Shown: positions 33,062 through 42,138 of the stretch, piece by piece
Numbering within the stretch: the first letter of the stretch is position 1
Layout: each line of letters opens with the position of its first letter
From: Ophiobolus disseminans
Lineage: Eukaryota > Ascomycota > Dothideomycetes > Pleosporales > Phaeosphaeriaceae
Reading direction: 5' to 3'
Length of the DNA: 64,000 nt
Assembly: GCA_010093685.1 (NCBI GenBank)
Contig: MU006219.1
Location: forward strand, 1 to 64,000
Made by a program: the position numbers and the translations under genes
The notes under the pieces: model-generated
The model's database searches: none
The model's input: the letters and a program-made list of their open reading frames with translations, nothing else
What the model was told of the DNA's origin: nothing

Positions 33062-34954
33062 ATGTCCACAGGTCAATCAGCAAACAATAGACCACCACAG
33101 CCTCCGAGAGGAGGGCGAAAGCTACGCAGGAGGAAGAACGGAAATAGGGACAATGTGCCAGATCAAAGCGAATATGGCAATAGCGACGACGACAGTAACA
33201 ACGGTGGCCGTGATGATCCCGCCGAAGATGAATCTCCTAGTACAGGCGGTGGCCTAGAAGCACAACTCGCAAGGTTGAGGAAAACGCTAGGTGCAACGGA
33301 GCGAGCAGCATCTATACCAAACTTCGATCAATATCTACAGCAACGAGCTGAAGAGTTGTATACTGTACCACGGCCACCTAATGGCCAGAGACGTATGGCC
33401 CTTATCAACAAAGCAGTTGGTGGTGCAGATAATTTTAAACCGAAAGAGCGGAGGGACAAGCATGACGCCAGAAAGAAAGCGACAGGAATGTACGAAGACT
33501 TCTTGTACTATCAAACTCCTGAACGCCGAAAGAATTACAAGGAGCATCTCTTAGAGGAAGATCGGCGGAAGAAGAGGAAAACGTTTAGGGATGGTCAAGC
33601 ACCTGGTTTATTGTGGTGCGATGTGGGGAACGAGGCTCGACTGCGAACCATGTTCGAGTCCTATGAGCGCGATAATGTAGGTATGATTGAGGAGCTAGCA
33701 GTCATGGGCCCGGAAGAGTTGCACATGCGCGTACCGAGGGCAAGACGAACACGTGTTGGATTGGGGAAGCCAAACCCACCGATTGACCTAAAACCAATGA
33801 ATCTAAATTTGGACACTAAAGCTATCGAGCGTAAGCGGAAAGCAATCGAAGATACAAGGAAGGAAACATTCAACGACCCTCAGCCCAAAGAAGAACCAGA
33901 GGAGACGCATTCGGAACGGCGCGCAAGGGAGGTGGGTACATTTGGAAGATTACCGACTGAGCACTACGTCAATTCGGTGATGCCAACAGCCAGAGACCTC
34001 AGAAGATCCAGACAGCAGAGTGGCCTATTTCTCTCAGCTGCAGAGACGTCGTATGACTGGAATGTCTCCTATGATCAGCTGGATATTATAAAGACCGGAG
34101 TCAGACCTGTCGAGCCTCACATGATAAAACAACTGAAGCCTCTGCCTCAAAACAGCGAAGAAGAACCCACACAACTGGAAGTGCAGATGGATATGAAAAA
34201 GTTGGAGCGTCAGCTGTTAGCAAAGCAAGCAAAGCAGGAAGAGCTCGGGAAACAACAAGGCGTCGACGCAGACAATAACCCAATTGATGGATTTCTAAAC
34301 GAATTCAAAGAACCAGTCCGTCCCCACAGGACGTTCGCCCTCTTTCCCACTACGAAATGGGCCGAGACTGCGTATGGCCGCCGCGAACGTGAACATGCAT
34401 ACAAAGATCTGCGCCCCGTCTCCCCAGTTATCTCACCTCCACACTCACCAAGAGGGAACGTGCCAGCCGACGACGAATGGCTCGACATTCCAGTCGACAT
34501 TACAAGGGACAGTGCTATCTTCAAGGCCTACCAAAAGAAGTTCAAAGACCCATATTGCATGAGAAATCGAGCCTGGCCACACTTCAAAGGTAGAGAACAG
34601 GGAAAGGGGTACGAAGTACCATACGAGCCGCTTGATGTCTCTGCGCTGCCAGAAAAACAGCAACTGAGGTTTCGGGAGAAGGAAGGATTATTCGATGAAC
34701 GAGGGTGGCTTACGTTGCCAGCGCCAGAAGGAACGAGTATGCGATGGCTCAGAGAGGCGCTCGGAGAACCATACCGAGCACCAGAGATGAGCGAGTCAGC
34801 GGGTCCTCACGAAGATGAAGGGTCCGATGATGAAGGCGATCTGTTCCGCCAGTCATACCTGGAAGGAAGTTGTACTCAAAGCGGGAGCGGAGGCGGAAGC
34901 GGGAATATTTTGAGTGTGGCTGGCGGGCCGCTTCAAAGCGATTTGGACCGATAG
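33062..34954 (+). CDS. orphan protein, 630 aa, paralog group B
   Basis: Single exon starting MSTGQSANNRPPQPP. The N-terminus is Arg/Lys/Asn-rich (GGRKLRRRKNGNRDN) and then acidic. It shares motifs in the same order with the gene at 38959: EDFLYYQ; a GLFLSAAETSYDWNVSYDQLD block (GLFIAAKESSWDWLTSYDCLD there); SPVISPPHSP (SPVSSVDSPPRSP there); VPYEP; and near the C-terminus LFRQSYLEGS (AFRNSYLECS there). So the two are diverged tandem paralogs. The middle is rich in charged helices. There is no membrane segment or signal peptide. It lies 261 bp downstream of the 31382 gene, on the same strand. Function unknown; a nuclear role is only suggested by composition. Confidence 0.75.
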   Translation: MSTGQSANNRPPQPPRGGRKLRRRKNGNRDNVPDQSEYGNSDDDSNNGGRDDPAEDESPSTGGGLEAQLARLRKTLGATERAASIPNFDQYLQQRAEELYTVPRPPNGQRRMALINKAVGGADNFKPKERRDKHDARKKATGMYEDFLYYQTPERRKNYKEHLLEEDRRKKRKTFRDGQAPGLLWCDVGNEARLRTMFESYERDNVGMIEELAVMGPEELHMRVPRARRTRVGLGKPNPPIDLKPMNLNLDTKAIERKRKAIEDTRKETFNDPQPKEEPEETHSERRAREVGTFGRLPTEHYVNSVMPTARDLRRSRQQSGLFLSAAETSYDWNVSYDQLDIIKTGVRPVEPHMIKQLKPLPQNSEEEPTQLEVQMDMKKLERQLLAKQAKQEELGKQQGVDADNNPIDGFLNEFKEPVRPHRTFALFPTTKWAETAYGRREREHAYKDLRPVSPVISPPHSPRGNVPADDEWLDIPVDITRDSAIFKAYQKKFKDPYCMRNRAWPHFKGREQGKGYEVPYEPLDVSALPEKQQLRFREKEGLFDERGWLTLPAPEGTSMRWLREALGEPYRAPEMSESAGPHEDEGSDDEGDLFRQSYLEGSCTQSGSGGGSGNILSVAGGPLQSDLDR

Positions 34955-35064
34955 ACCGATAATCATTTTTTGGGGGCCTAGCTATGTGTGTGTGTTTGAA
35001 ATTGCGTGCTTGTTGTGATACTTTTCACCCCAAGGCTATCATCACACCTACTTAACCTGTCAAG

Positions 35065-36198
35065 ATGGCTCTGTTAAAGACGACAACGGCATACAGTCCA
35101 TCCTGGCAGCTGAGCGACGCAGAGCGACAGCACACGAAACACAAGGTTATTCTGGAAATTTTGCGGCAAGTGAGCCGTCCACGGGCTGTCGTACCGAAGT
35201 CAACAAAGAAGGACCCGTTGATTGTTATCTGGAAGGCGCAAGATGCGGCCATACGCGACCTAGGTGTCGGCATCAATGACGGCGGAGCTCTCGACGCGGC
35301 TATTAGAGCCTATGTGCCTGGCACCACGGGCGTCGTTGATGTTTCTACCCTCCGAGCGGCGATTGACAACAGCAACGCCACAATCCAGGCCGCTGCGGCT
35401 AATGCTATTGCGGCCGCCAATACCACAAACACTGCTGTGCCGGCGCTCGCGACTGCTCCCGCTGTGGATGACGATGACAATGACGCTGAAGAGGAGATTT
35501 CCGATGAATACAACGACGACGGCGATGAAGGTCATAGCCAAGCGGATACCAATACCGCAGGCCGTGTCACTCACCTCGAGGACGAAGAAGACGCCGGCCC
35601 GAGCCGCCCCCGTCGAATCCGCTCCAAGGGCAAAAAGCCAGTAGCTCAAGAGTCTCCCGCCGCATCTATTGATGACAACAAGGACGCCTCCGACGACGAC
35701 AACGCACTCACCACCCAACAGGCGCTTAGGGGCGTGTTACCGACTCGCTCCGAGATGCTGGATGATCTAGCAGATTGGAACTGGCCCATGGATGAGCGCA
35801 TTCACACTGAACCACAAGTGCGACTCACCTGGGGTGCCGGACGCATCTGGTGGAAGAGCCAACAAATCGAAGAGGGTTCGGACGGCGATGGCGACGAAGG
35901 CAACACGGCTGGAGGAGACGATCCGCGTTGGGATGACAACAGTCGAAAGACTCCTTCGCCGTCGCGCGACAGCCCTCCAATGCCCCAGACGCCCCAACCT
36001 ACTTGGAGAGGAAAACGCAAACGCAATGCCAGCGAACAGGTCGCGAACGAAGCGTCGAAACGTCAGAGGGCTGGCGTGGCGTCTAGATCTGCATTTGAGC
36101 AGACGACCGGCGACGACAAGCTCGACCTGGGCGCCTACAAGGAGCCTGGCGAGGTCGCCGACGATGGCGACGTTGCCACGAAAGGCTCCAGGGCCTAG
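35065..36198 (+). CDS. orphan acidic protein, 377 aa, paralog group A
   Basis: It starts MALLKTTTAYSPSWQLSD, only 110 bp after the previous stop. Residues about 25-65 contain STKKDPLIVIWKAQDAAIRDLG, which matches FTKKNPLVVLWQAQDRLILKLG in the next gene, so the two are tandem paralogs. An Ala-rich segment, a long acidic linker (DDDDNDAEEEISDEYNDDGD), and a second ordered block (PTRSEMLDDLADWNWPM..VRLTWGAGRIWW) follow. The tail has a basic RGKRKRN..SKRQR nuclear-type signal. I do not recognise the family. Confidence 0.75.
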   Translation: MALLKTTTAYSPSWQLSDAERQHTKHKVILEILRQVSRPRAVVPKSTKKDPLIVIWKAQDAAIRDLGVGINDGGALDAAIRAYVPGTTGVVDVSTLRAAIDNSNATIQAAAANAIAAANTTNTAVPALATAPAVDDDDNDAEEEISDEYNDDGDEGHSQADTNTAGRVTHLEDEEDAGPSRPRRIRSKGKKPVAQESPAASIDDNKDASDDDNALTTQQALRGVLPTRSEMLDDLADWNWPMDERIHTEPQVRLTWGAGRIWWKSQQIEEGSDGDGDEGNTAGGDDPRWDDNSRKTPSPSRDSPPMPQTPQPTWRGKRKRNASEQVANEASKRQRAGVASRSAFEQTTGDDKLDLGAYKEPGEVADDGDVATKGSRA

Positions 36199-36737
36199 TT
36201 TTACGAGGAGCATCGTGAGCTGAAAGAGGGTCGAGTGCCTCCTGGCTGGACGCTTGGAGAGGGTGTATATACGGAAAATGCTCGCATAGAGCATGTAATA
36301 GCGGCGGTTGCGGAGGGGAGATGAGGTCGCGGATTCGGCGGAAATGATACGAGATCACAAATTTGACAAGATGTTTTGGTGCTTGGAGTGTTCGTTCATA
36401 TGCAGAAATCCATCGCTTCAGGCGGAGTATAAGTTAATCGAATGATGCTGGATGCCGCAATGCGAGGTCTTCGTGATACTTATACTTTCTGATGTTTGCG
36501 CTTGTAGATGCCGTGTGATGTCATCAACTGGCGAGGTCGCGATGTGCCAGTCGCGTGTGAGATCGATGTGCGCACAGATGCAACCTTTCATTCAAACTCT
36601 TCACGTTGCTGATCTTTTCTTCTCACCTGCGCCCGCAAACCTTACACAACACTCGAGCTTTTCACCCAACTCCAAGTCACGATACATTTGCGCACATCGA
36701 CCTTCTCGATAGATACACCCGAAGCCCCACACACACA

Positions 36738-38453
36738 ATGCCTCCGAGAAAGCCAGGTGGGCCGTATTACCCCACGCACCAGGATTCGCCAAATGTCGAT
36801 GGAAATGCGAGGGGCGATGGCTGGTCACACCTCCGTATTGTGGCGATCGTTCGTCAACAAGGCCGGCCGCATGTTGAAATTCCGCGGTTTACGAAGAAAA
36901 ACCCACTGGTAGTCTTGTGGCAGGCGCAAGACCGTCTCATTCTCAAGCTTGGTCGTCGACGTGGCATGACCGACGAAGCGCGCGATGCTCAGAATACAGA
37001 TGAGCTCAAGGCAGCCATTGGAGACGCCCCGGCTCCGTTGGGAGACGAGGAGGATAGCGAGGATGAACAAGAGGAGGAAGATGAGGACGGCGACGAAGAC
37101 AACAACAATCAAGGTGGGATTGAGATTGATCCTGCCGAAGGGAGCAACGGCAACGGTGGAAGCTCAAAGGAGTGGGAAGATCTTGCCGAGGACGACGTTG
37201 ACCAGAAGGGTGAGCAAGCCCCGCCAGGTGATGGAAACATGGCGCCGACGGGTGCGGTCAAGTCCAACCAGAGCAAAACACTCAACGATTCGACTTCAAC
37301 CAAAGGAAATCGAAACGCTGGAACACGTGTCATCAACTCCACCGCGAGCACAATCGTCCCTGCTCAGTCCATCACTACGGCGAAGGACGACCAAGTTGAC
37401 GAGAATGACACCGAAATGACTGAATCAGAAGAAGTTCTTGTCATGGTTCCGACGAAGAAGGTCATGGAAGCGGACCTCCAGCGATGGGGATCGCGCACGG
37501 GCTGTCGTCTAAAGCTGGATTGCGAGAAAAAATGGGTACCCGAAGCACGTCTCCGCTTGGCTGCAGGAGCGCGACAGGATCCGAACACGGGCGCCATCAT
37601 TCACGCATTGACGAACACCACCAAGGCGACGACTGAGAGTCCTCGCCCACAGAAGCGAAAAGAGACAGCGTCGGACGTTCGAGTGGACGCACAGACCGGG
37701 AAGACTGCGGATCGTCGCCCTACCAAGCGTCTGAGGCTTGCTGATAGAGGAACCGCTGGCGACACCGATGTTGAAGCTGCCGAGCCAGAAGTATCTCAAC
37801 ATACTGCCGACGCCGTCATGAGTGATGTGGATATCGAGCAGACTCAGGAACGTTCCAAGGCCGGCAGCAAACTTCCGACCAAGGGTACAAGAAGCCGAAA
37901 GTTTTCGCGAGCTCCTGAGTCGGCCATGACCACCGACAGCAGCACAACGCCGAGTGATTCAGATACTCAAGCGCGGAGCGTGGAGACCACCACAGCGCTT
38001 GAAGGCGACGATAAGGCAGTTGCTGAGTCTTCGAAGGCGGCAAGCACCAGTATCATAGATCCAATGATGCCGCAGACAGGGCTCGACGACTCCGACACAG
38101 TCGCTCCTGTTGACCTACCTTCACCAACACAAGCCGATAAGGGTATGGCGCGCATGGCCGGTCCTTTCGAGGCCAATAAGCCAAAAAAGAAGCCCACGGT
38201 CATCGATCCGAGTGCGTATCGCGAGCAAAACGTAGCCGCCGCTCGGCCCGTCAAGTACCACACGTCCGACTTCCTCTTCGTTCCGGATCTGGACATGGCG
38301 CGGCGTATGATTCCGGATGTCTTGAATTTCGCTGAGCTGAAGCTGTACCACCAGCAGATGCGCGAGATTGTTTGCAAGGACGCTGAAGAAGCGGGCCTAC
38401 CGGAGCCGCCTGCCCCACAGCCGAAACCGCCTAGATATAAGTGGCGCTGTTGA
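36738..38453 (+). CDS. orphan protein, 571 aa, paralog group A
   Basis: The start is at the first ATG of a plausible N-terminus (MPPRKPGGPYYPT). Residues about 30-75 hold the group A block (HLRIVAIVRQQGRPHVEIPR then FTKKNPLVVLWQAQDRLILKLG). Acidic low complexity follows, then VPTKKVMEADLQRWGSRTGC, equivalent to the second block of the gene at 35065, and basic patches (RPQKRKE, RRPTKRLRL). Its C-terminal third (YHTSDFLFVPDLDMARRMIP, LYHQQMREIVCKDAEE) has no counterpart in the shorter paralog. Composition suggests a nuclear protein. Function unknown. Confidence 0.72.
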   Translation: MPPRKPGGPYYPTHQDSPNVDGNARGDGWSHLRIVAIVRQQGRPHVEIPRFTKKNPLVVLWQAQDRLILKLGRRRGMTDEARDAQNTDELKAAIGDAPAPLGDEEDSEDEQEEEDEDGDEDNNNQGGIEIDPAEGSNGNGGSSKEWEDLAEDDVDQKGEQAPPGDGNMAPTGAVKSNQSKTLNDSTSTKGNRNAGTRVINSTASTIVPAQSITTAKDDQVDENDTEMTESEEVLVMVPTKKVMEADLQRWGSRTGCRLKLDCEKKWVPEARLRLAAGARQDPNTGAIIHALTNTTKATTESPRPQKRKETASDVRVDAQTGKTADRRPTKRLRLADRGTAGDTDVEAAEPEVSQHTADAVMSDVDIEQTQERSKAGSKLPTKGTRSRKFSRAPESAMTTDSSTTPSDSDTQARSVETTTALEGDDKAVAESSKAASTSIIDPMMPQTGLDDSDTVAPVDLPSPTQADKGMARMAGPFEANKPKKKPTVIDPSAYREQNVAAARPVKYHTSDFLFVPDLDMARRMIPDVLNFAELKLYHQQMREIVCKDAEEAGLPEPPAPQPKPPRYKWRC

Positions 38454-38958
38454 GGAACAGTGAGGAGGTTGTCAGCATTGCAAGAAAGGTTGTTGGAGAT
38501 GCGGAGGACTTTTGCTGAATAGATAGGAAGGCCATGTCCCGCGAACGTAAGCTTTTCAGCCAGGCACGTATTTGAGCATGCTTATGGAGACCGCGCAGTT
38601 CGTCGTCGCGGTAGAATACCACTATAATATATGTGTTAATGCTTCATGGAACAAAATCGGGTTGAAGGGTATTGGTGTTGGAGTAGTTCTTTGTTCCAAA
38701 GATCAGGATGTAGCCGTCGCTCGCTAAAGTGTAAACGGAGCGCGTACCGAACAAGGACGTGGATCTATCCAAATGCGTCGACGATGTTCTTTGTTGAGTG
38801 CCTCTTCGCAATACAATATTCGACAGGACCTTTCTTCCTCATTATGTCGACCAAGTGGCTCTTGACCCACTAGTCACCGATTAGCACAACGTACAACGCC
38901 CGACACACAAGTTGAGGGTGTCTCAAAGCTGCGTTCGCCAGATTTCGACAGCACAATT

Positions 38959-41466
38959 ATGGCACCCAAGAAAAGGAAAGCCGCACCGGCGAAGAAGAGA
39001 GCGGAAACACCTGGCGATAACAGAAGGCCACCAAGGAATTTGCCACGGCTTGGGTTCGAACACGCCGAGGCCTACGAAGATGGGAGCAGAGGCCCGATTA
39101 TACTATATACATGGGAGACGATCGTGAAGTACGTCACCAAGCGAGTAAAACAAATTAGAGAAAACAACGATCTTGAGGATTTGCATCGACACATCTACGA
39201 CATAGCACCCCTTCAACAGGAAGCAGAAGATGCTGAGCAAGCATACGGTGATGCCAAGGAAGCGGAAAGGATGGCGAGGACTAGAGTTGGATTCAGTCCA
39301 GCGACTAAAGCCGCAAAGGCTGCAAGAGATGTTGCGAGAGATAAATTGAAGAGGGTGCAATCCCTTATGAAGAGCAACGCGTTCAATAGAGCGACCCGCA
39401 AAAATGATCACGAGCTTTTGCAGGGTGTGGAGCAACGTCTGGAGGACTTTCTTTATTATCAAGAGACCATCAGAAGATGGAAAAGACACAGGGCGGTCGA
39501 TCCTAACGAGAGGGCAAAGTACGAGGCGGAAAGGCTTGCACGGAAAGAATCTTACAAGTTGGAAACAGGGGGTGAAGACGGCGGCCACTTTGACTGGTTA
39601 CATTCCTTGCTAGAGCATTTCGATTCCCATAGCATCGGTGACCAGCGGTACAAACATGGCTGGCGCGACAGGTTGGGTAATCCAATAACTGGCCCTCAAC
39701 CGCCGGTGGTTGGATGGGAAGATTTGCACCTTTGGACGCCTAGACTTAGGCGCTGGCCAGTGGGGCTCCCACGACCGATCAAGGTGAACAAAGGTGAAGG
39801 TATGGACGACGGAGAGGACCGGTTCGAATACGATTACACCCACGAGGCGGGCGAAATACTGGAACCAGCAACAGTCGCGTTCGACTACCGCGGAATCGAA
39901 GCCAGGAGAAGAGAGGTTGAAGATCGACCTCTTGAGCCGCCGGAAAGTATAGCACTTGGGTACAAGAGCCACAGTGAGCGACGTGAGCTAGAACTAGGTC
40001 GTTTCCGTGGCGATAGACCGAACACCTCGGGATTCCGCCCTTCCAGAGACGCCAAAGGCTTCACACTTGAAGATAGGTGGCGAATGATCCGGACCGCTCA
40101 AGGCTTGTTCATAGCCGCCAAGGAGTCTTCATGGGACTGGCTGACATCCTATGATTGTCTTGACAAGGTGCCGCCTGGTCATGCGCAATCAGAGTTCACT
40201 GAAAGTGCCGAGCGCGAGGAACCAAGTCATATCCTCGACGATCCAATGATACAAGACTGCGAGGATTATGATGAAGAGGATGACGTGGATCTTTTGGAGA
40301 CCCCGACGGATGAAAATCCGCCTGACCATATCGAAGGTGAAGAGCCGCCAAACAGAAGTCATCTGAAGCGCAGGGCCAATATCGACTATCCGTACCCCAA
40401 AAAGGACTTCGTTTTGGCAGGGCCCAAGGAGGACGCAGTCGACAAGGGCAAGAAGCGCACAAGAGTTGGGAACAGCACGGGCGATGAGAAACGAACAAAA
40501 CGCGAGGGGCCAACAATTGCTGTGACTCCCTGGGCAGAGGAGACAGACGGCAGACGCGAGTGGCACGTCTATCGCCAGCTTTCCCCAGTTTCATCTGTGG
40601 ATTCTCCCCCACGATCTCCAATATTCGAATCAGTTGTAGAACTTGAGAACGTCGAGTCGATACCCGGAATGAGAGAAGGCGCTGATACCAACGGTGTATG
40701 GCGGACCGTTTCTGATAGTGACATACCACCCCTTGAATTGAACAGAAGGCGTTGCATGTCCGAAGAGAAAGAGCAGGTACAAGACCCGGAACAGACTCCA
40801 GCGCCAAGTAAGCCGCGGTGCAAGACGAGTCATTGCAGAGCATGGTGGTATCACCCGGTTGAAGAGTGCTGGGTTGTGCACTCTAAGAATACCCAACGAT
40901 CAGCCGACGATATGACTGAAGCCCAGTTGAGACCCATCGGCTCGCCGCAGATACAGACGATACCGGAAAGCAGTGTGCGCATCTACACCGAGAGACTTCA
41001 CGATCATTACGGTGTCAGGCAGCCTGAAGGACAGGTGGAGCGGTGGCCGAGACTAGGTGTTCGCGTACCATACGAGCCAAGAACGTATGACGACCGCAAA
41101 GTGGATCCTGAAAGGCCGGAAAGTGATGACGGAAAAGGCGACGATGTTGCCAAAGGTGGTCCAGCGAACCTCATTGCGAAAGATGCACGTAAACGAGCGA
41201 CGTTCACCATGCGCACATTGGACGTACCAATCATCAAAAGGGCCCAGGAAGATTGGGGGATTGTTGACAAGGAGTCGCCGTCTGCCCCTAGAAGCAAAGC
41301 TGCTCAAGGCGGGGATGGTGTTGGCGACGATGAAGAGTCCGACGACGAGCACGACGCTTTCAGGAACTCGTATCTTGAGTGCAGTTTTCCTGGTGGTGGA
41401 CTCCCAGCTCCAACAGCGGCAGACGAACCACAAGCTCTAACAGACGACCCAACGCTGGAGTTTTAA
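38959..41466 (+). CDS. orphan protein, 835 aa, paralog group B
   Basis: The start is MAPKKRKAAPAKKRAETPG, a strongly basic N-terminus containing PKKRK, the classical nuclear localisation pattern. A coiled segment (QQEAEDAEQAYGDAKEAERM) precedes EDFLYYQ and a long region with GLFIAAKESSWDWLTSYDCL and VPYEP shared with the gene at 33062. An acidic linker and SPVSSVDSPPRSP follow. The C-terminus has AFRNSYLECSFPGGG. It is about 200 residues longer than its paralog, mostly at the N-terminus and in the middle. There is one Cys/His/Trp-rich patch (CKTSHCRAWWYHPVEECW) that might bind a metal. Function unknown. Confidence 0.75.
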   Translation: MAPKKRKAAPAKKRAETPGDNRRPPRNLPRLGFEHAEAYEDGSRGPIILYTWETIVKYVTKRVKQIRENNDLEDLHRHIYDIAPLQQEAEDAEQAYGDAKEAERMARTRVGFSPATKAAKAARDVARDKLKRVQSLMKSNAFNRATRKNDHELLQGVEQRLEDFLYYQETIRRWKRHRAVDPNERAKYEAERLARKESYKLETGGEDGGHFDWLHSLLEHFDSHSIGDQRYKHGWRDRLGNPITGPQPPVVGWEDLHLWTPRLRRWPVGLPRPIKVNKGEGMDDGEDRFEYDYTHEAGEILEPATVAFDYRGIEARRREVEDRPLEPPESIALGYKSHSERRELELGRFRGDRPNTSGFRPSRDAKGFTLEDRWRMIRTAQGLFIAAKESSWDWLTSYDCLDKVPPGHAQSEFTESAEREEPSHILDDPMIQDCEDYDEEDDVDLLETPTDENPPDHIEGEEPPNRSHLKRRANIDYPYPKKDFVLAGPKEDAVDKGKKRTRVGNSTGDEKRTKREGPTIAVTPWAEETDGRREWHVYRQLSPVSSVDSPPRSPIFESVVELENVESIPGMREGADTNGVWRTVSDSDIPPLELNRRRCMSEEKEQVQDPEQTPAPSKPRCKTSHCRAWWYHPVEECWVVHSKNTQRSADDMTEAQLRPIGSPQIQTIPESSVRIYTERLHDHYGVRQPEGQVERWPRLGVRVPYEPRTYDDRKVDPERPESDDGKGDDVAKGGPANLIAKDARKRATFTMRTLDVPIIKRAQEDWGIVDKESPSAPRSKAAQGGDGVGDDEESDDEHDAFRNSYLECSFPGGGLPAPTAADEPQALTDDPTLEF

Positions 41467-42138
41467 ACGTCTCCCAAGCGGTTTCAACACGTCAGCTGCC
41501 GTGTTTTGGGAATTTCCTCGGGCAGGCGAATGCTATCAGAGGAGTCGCAGAGCAAATTGCCTGGAATCTCGCATCGTTATCAGCGCCGCGGCGGTTTTGG
41601 CGACCGGATCGGGGATCTAGGGCGGCATGTCCCGCTGGACGCGTGCGGTCAGTTGCTGTTAGGCGTCGAGACAAAGAAACGACGCCATGCTGGAAGAGCT
41701 TATTAAATGGATAGTTTGAGCAGAGTGAAGTTGTTGATTGAAGGCTGACTGATCCCCCGATGAGATGACTACATAACTAGTGGGTGGCTGGGGATCACCT
41801 GATCCCAAATCTCATGTCCTTCAGCAGAGCTAGCGATATGTGCAGAGTGAGGACGAGAGTTTGTTGTTTTTGATTACTCCGCAGGTAGATGATATTTGAA
41901 TGAGGAGCATTATTGTGTGTCTCGAGAGGTGAAGTTTGTTCGCAGCAAACGCGCAGAAGCTCGCGACACGCCAAGATGCCATTACATCATCAACTCCCAC
42001 CTATCCAATCACAAACTTCACCCCTCCTACCGACTCTCCTCAACTTCAGCCTCCAGTCCTACCATAATCATCCATCTCCATTCCCATCTCCACTCCCATC
42101 TTCACTCCCATCTCCACTCCCATCTCCACTCCTCATCT
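41467..42138. other. convergent intergenic region with 12-bp minisatellite
   Basis: This separates the plus-strand gene ending at 41466 from the minus-strand gene ending at 42139. At about 42064-42138 CATCTCCACTCC-type 12-bp units repeat about six times, right beside the minus-strand gene's stop codon, so they lie in its 3' UTR. No gene is supported. Confidence 0.6.
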
